From Paramacrobiotus richtersi (taxonomy: Eukaryota > Tardigrada > Eutardigrada > Parachela > Macrobiotidae): DNA of 22,190 bases. The notes below the pieces were generated by a model. The model was not told the DNA's origin, made no database searches, and saw only the letters and a program-made list of their open reading frames with translations. Below are positions 18,973 through 22,190 of the stretch, piece by piece. The position numbers were made by a program, and so were the translations under genes. Location: assembly GCA_034698045.1 (NCBI GenBank), contig JAQGAU010000983.1, positions 1 through 22,190 of the forward strand, read 5' to 3'. Numbering within the stretch: the first letter of the stretch is position 1; each line of letters opens with the position of its first letter.

Positions 18973-19378
18973 TCAACCCATAACTATGCCAGTCGTATGC
19001 TGTTGATGTGTGGCGCGCGACATTTAAGTAATTCTTAGGAGTCTAGAATTTTTACAGCCTGGTTTATGAATTATCGATGATGATATTTTATTCTTGCGAT
19101 TAATACAGTAGATCGGGATTCGGCACGTTGTTACTGTTGTCATTGTGGCCACTATTTTGCTGCAATATACAAGCTCACCGTTCTTTGTTCCTCGTCAGCT
19201 TAATTTGATAGTATTTTCTATATCAGGTTGTCAGCGATGTTGACCAGCCAGCCAAATAATTAAAGGCTTTCTTCGATTATTTCTTCGTTTTGTTCGAACA
19301 GCAGTGAGACACGTATCAGTATAATTTCTAGCTAATTATTAAGTCAGTTTTTATCTAGGTAACGACAGTGGTCTGCGT
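18973..19378 (+). other. 3' flank of receptor B
   Basis: Eroded similarity to 13625-13901. ATTAAA at 19259-19264 is a possible polyadenylation signal. The receptor and the peroxidase relic converge here, tail to tail, with about 400 bp between their coding ends. Confidence 0.4.
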
Positions 19379-20110
19379 TGCTTCTTTTCCCGTTTTCCGG
19401 CCTTCCATGACAGGAAATCAGCGGATTTCTGCAAAGAAACAGTAGCCGATTTAGTGCTGAAGTGAGCGTCGTTTCAGTCGGTCGCATCTGGTCCCACAGA
19501 AAACGGAATCATACCTGTCAGAGACTTGTAGGAAAGCATTCCTTGGCATATATCGGAGAGCTGGGGTTAACAGAGAACATCCGCAATGGTCATCTTGCGA
19601 ATATCATCATCGTACAGAATCGGTCATGAGTAACGTGAAACCGGAATGGCGCAAACATTTATAGCACTCACTCATGGAAAACACTTCTGGATTTTCGTAC
19701 CACAACCGGTCTTCAAGTTTCTTATTGCGAAACTCTAAGCCGATGACACATGCAAAGGTTGGTCCAACACTGGCTTCTTCATTGCCGTTCTACAGCAAGC
19801 CACCTACTATCAGTTCATAAAGTAAGCGACATCCATAGTATGATATCCTTTTTGGTAGCAAACTGTGCGTTTGTATACGCACCACGTCATACACACTTCT
19901 AGAAAAGTGAAACATGAGTAATCTGTCATATTAGAAATGATGATTGGAATAAAGTTATTGCACCTATAAAGCTGCTGAAGCAGTTCGACGTGGTTCGTCG
20001 GCATAAAATCCACCTTGTCACGGAGTTGCTGAAATGTCAACGCCCGACGGTAACCGCACAACTGTCGAATATCGTTGTAACTGGCAAGACCTTCCATCAA
20101 ACCAGTCTAA
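19379..20110 (-). pseudogene. Animal haem peroxidase C-terminal pseudogene
   Basis: Minus strand, in order: GLASYNDIRQLCGYRRALTF and then VELLQQLYR (20097-19964), matching the GLPGYNDYREFCG..TFDDL..LY region of animal haem peroxidases; a 65-nt intron (19963-19899); RSVYDV; LIVGGLL; VGPTFACVIGLEF and DRLWYENPEVFS (19768-19649), the family's VGPTFACIIAEQF..GDRFWYENP hallmark; NAFLQVSDRYD (about 19541-19509); and after acceptor TTTCTTTGCAG, KSADFLSWKAGK (19433-19398), matching the usual terminal IDLSxWK. A TAG at 19792-19790 replaces the usual Glu after VGGLL, a TAG precedes TGLMEG, and the NIQRGRDHG stretch is missing. Only the C-terminal third is present; the catalytic His/Arg region is absent, so no enzyme is made. 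Weak further similarity may reach 20210. Confidence 0.8.
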
Positions 20111-20252
20111 AACGGTTCGTCTACAAGAGAAAAAAATGGAACAATCAGATCCGTAGCAGTACCAGTTCGTTGGCCCAAGTAGTCGATGGACGGGTTCAGT
20201 TTTCAGCCAAATGACAGGGTGTAGAAGATGTCAGTTAATCGCAGATGCCACT

Positions 20253-20377
20253 GCCATTTTCAACTGGAAAATGGCAAGCTGGTAATGGCAAATGACTCTA
20301 CGTTTTTTATGCATGCAGTGGATGCATGTGACCGGCAAAATAGTCCTCCCCGCCAAAAAGTCCCCCCGGACTTTTTG
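20253..20377. repeat. Cluster of three hairpins in 125 bp
   Basis: GCCATTTTC/GAAAATGGC (20253-20261 and 20267-20275, 5-nt loop); CATGCA/TGCATG (20312-20317 and 20323-20328, 5-nt loop); CAAAAAGTCC/GGACTTTTTG (20354-20363 and 20368-20377, loop CCCC). All stems are perfect. The cluster is next to the peroxidase relic and does not code for anything recognised. Confidence 0.75.
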
Positions 20378-20420
20378 ACCGGGTCCCATAAACAAGTACA
20401 GACAGCATAGGCTCAAACTC

Positions 20421-20783
20421 ATGGGGCTGAGGGGCGCATCGCATCAAGCCGTGACTCATGCGGCGCACAGCACAACGCGGTCCTTGTACATCATTGTTGA
20501 AAATGTAGGTTTTGCTTTTAAAAGTGGCATCCAGCCTACGCCTAGCACAAACGTTTCGACGTTAAGGAACGATGCCATTACGCATGAACTCGTGATGTCC
20601 CACCGGAAAGACCCGAACCATACGAGGACACAAACAGACAACCAAAACTTTACCACCTCAAATAACGCCAAGACGGACACCGGGAACTTTACATCAACCG
20701 CAACGCCGATATTCGGCAAAGCGATTGAGGATCATGACAGCACGATCACACGCAACTTCCGTCACAGTTATATTCAACGGTAA
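20421..20783 (+). other. Weak 120-codon open frame, not assigned
   Basis: ATG-started and open to TAA, with a polar Asn/Thr/His-rich second half (TDNQNFTTSNNAKTDTGNF). No signal peptide, domain or splice context was seen. It may reflect A/C-rich sequence that lacks stops by chance. Confidence 0.2.
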
Positions 20784-21377
20784 CCACCAAGCAGACTGTA
20801 ATTTGCTATGCATAGCCAGAAATAAGCGGATAAAAAATGAGGGGCAAATATTGGTTCAGTTTTAACACAGCGCGCGCTACTTGCAGGGCAGGCTCAAGAT
20901 GCGCTGCACAGATAGCGTGAAATGTGAGTCATGTATGGCGTATGAACCATGGCGGACTACCACGTACGGTATACAGTATATCTGCCACTTGTAGCAAACG
21001 AAGTATATACTCGTACAGCAGAAGCTTTGTCCTAGCTATCAGTTATGTAACACTTCCAAGCCACAAGTCCGGTGAATCATCGTTATAAAGAGTTTACAAT
21101 GGAAACGAAACAGCGCACCATACGCTAGTGCATGCGCACGTCACACGTGTATCCGTGTCGTATTCGCAGCGTCAGTCCGCGTCTCTGCCCAGTGCAGAAA
21201 TTTGCAGAATTTACTCGCTGGATCGTTTTTACTCCGTTGACTGATAATTTCGGTGTAAATCCCCCTGTGACGATGGCGTCTTCCGGTGTACACGACACCC
21301 TCGTTGGGGAGATTGCTTGCTTTGCACAGCGTATACGGTGTACCTGCGCTGTGTGTTGTGTGGGCGGTTGCCATTGC

Positions 21378-21399
21378 GCTACGTGGTATGCCACGTAGC
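21378..21399. repeat. Perfect 9-bp stem hairpin
   Basis: GCTACGTGG, loop TATG, CCACGTAGC. It lies 240 bp before the ATG at 21639 and includes an ACGTG core, a motif read by bHLH-PAS-type factors; function is speculative. Confidence 0.8.
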
Positions 21400-21499
21400 A
21401 TGTGCGTTTTGGCTGTCGATTCCGCACTGCGATGCGGCTCGCAGATCATTCGGTGGCTGCAGCTCTTGCCTGCTTTTCCCGTATATGCGGGTTCTCATG

Positions 21500-21521
21500 G
21501 GCCTGTGCTACAGCACAGGCC
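21500..21521. repeat. Perfect 10-bp stem hairpin
   Basis: GGCCTGTGCT, two-base centre AC, AGCACAGGCC. GC-rich and near-palindromic, 118 bp before the ATG at 21639; if transcribed it would form a stable 5' UTR stem. Confidence 0.8.
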
Positions 21522-21638
21522 AGGTTGTCGATGATTTGCCATTAAAGACCTTTACGGCCTTTATGGCTCCTGTGTGTGTTTCCTCGACATGCAGATGCAT
21601 GTTCGTTTCACCCCTAATCATATTTCGACACCCACAAG

Positions 21639-22091
21639 ATGCCGTTTGGTACCACTGAATACGCTTGGAACAGTGTCGACGTCAGAGGAGATGATGGACT
21701 GCTCCATCATGGCCGAGTGATAGATGCTGTTCCTGAAGGACTTGTTGTTGATTTTGAGGGGACTGGTAAATCAGCCACGAAACTGATTCCTTGTGGCCAG
21801 GTCTACCATTGCACAGATTCCGATGAGCTGGCTGGGATATTGTGTGGTGTGGAGCTTAACGAGCAGACCAAAAAACGTCGTGTCGAAGTGTTGCTACGCG
21901 CCACACCTGACACTCCCTGGAAGTGGCATCCCGGCACGCTTCTTATCGGGGAGTATATTTCAGGCCATTTCGGACTTGTCAACGTCACTTTGCCGGATAG
22001 TGGTCGTGTGATGCAGGGGATTGTTGATGGAAAACGCATTCGCATCAGCTCAGCTCGAGAACGGATATATTTTTTTATGTCCGTAGCGTAG
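21639..22091 (+). CDS. 150-aa protein, possible lineage-specific family
   Basis: ATG at 21639 with a purine at -3 (CAAGATGCC). The product has no signal peptide or membrane segment. Its first half reads WNSVDVRGDDGLLHHGRVID then AVPEGLVVDF, followed by LIPCGQVYHC, VEVLLRATPDTPWKWHPG and FGLVNVTLP, a pattern of short beta strands. I recall similar N-terminal regions (VDVRGDDGLLHHGRVID, VQVLLR..PW.W.PG) in a large, poorly characterised protein family of tardigrades; this is memory, not a search. Known relatives as I recall them are longer, so the stop at 22091 may mean a short member, a truncated one, or that a donor before the stop leads to exons beyond the window. Function unknown. Confidence 0.5.
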   Translation: MPFGTTEYAWNSVDVRGDDGLLHHGRVIDAVPEGLVVDFEGTGKSATKLIPCGQVYHCTDSDELAGILCGVELNEQTKKRRVEVLLRATPDTPWKWHPGTLLIGEYISGHFGLVNVTLPDSGRVMQGIVDGKRIRISSARERIYFFMSVA

Positions 22092-22190
22092 AATTGCATC
22101 CGTGTTCACAGACTATTGTCTCCGTGATATATGGTGACCTTTAAAAGTTTCGATCGTAATATCTGCTTTCGATACTTGTTTTGAGACGTG

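Larger units (their letters stand above)
15345..19540 (+). repeat. Segmental tandem duplication, copy B
   Basis: Counterpart of 10028-14440. Main size differences are a longer intron 2 (184 nt against 58), a shorter stalk exon, and lack of the roughly 380-bp 3' segment present in copy A. The right edge falls inside the antisense peroxidase relic, which is much more complete here. Confidence 0.85.
20784..21638. other. Upstream region of the right-end gene
   Basis: No coding pattern recognised; overlapping open frames on both strands at 21125-21534 look like shadows of GC-richer DNA. Two perfect hairpins lie at 21378-21399 and 21500-21521. The rest probably contains the promoter and 5' UTR of the 21639 gene. 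Confidence 0.35.

Noticed and set aside
1-22190. CRISPR array, rRNA genes or bacterial operons
   Set aside because: No regularly spaced repeats or rRNA-like sequence; intron structure shows the DNA is eukaryotic.

Overview
The window is eukaryotic, from a small invertebrate. Genes are cut by many short GT-AG introns (mostly 52-100 nt), base composition is mixed, and intergenic DNA carries decayed transposons and gene relics. The style of the rhodopsin-type receptor relic at the left end and of the ORF at the right end reminds me of tardigrade (Hypsibius-like) genomes. That assignment is recollection plus inference, not something the sequence proves.

Layout. 209-1502: relic of a 7TM receptor gene with an in-frame stop between TM1 and TM2. 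3066-3539: small secreted Cys-rich protein, with a Thr-rich possible second exon at 4428-4528. 4939-6958 (minus): 5'-truncated, decayed LINE. 7190-7650: three short exons that join into most of a CUB domain. 8302-8721 and 9316-9578: an unrecognised ORF and a pair of orphan exons.

The centrepiece is a tandem pair of 13-exon genes, 10285-13624 and 15605-18972. All exons and phases could be reconstructed, giving proteins of 841 and 813 residues. Each encodes a signal peptide, three copies of a two-part extracellular module (a CUB-like half-and-half domain followed by a four-cysteine 'RINCP' module), a Thr/Arg-rich stalk with a Trp-rich juxtamembrane patch, one Gly-rich transmembrane helix and a Pro/Tyr-rich cytoplasmic tail. 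I do not recognise this architecture as a named family. The duplication carried the proximal promoter (a 37-bp block with one mismatch, then a TATA-like box) and about 0.5-0.8 kb of 3' flank. That flank contains the antisense tail of an animal haem peroxidase gene: a clear pseudogene behind copy B (19379-20110) and a shorter scrap behind copy A (about 14285-14500).

Between the two units lies a 165-bp MITE-like element with 28-bp terminal inverted repeats and TA at both ends. Copy A carries an extra segment of about 380 bp ending in AATAAA and (TTG)5. The right end (20230-21640) holds several strong hairpins and leads to a 150-aa ORF at 21639-22091. How the receptors work is unknown. Their shape (modular Cys-rich ectodomain, mucin-like stalk, single helix, short tail) fits a cell-surface binding or adhesion receptor, which is inference only.
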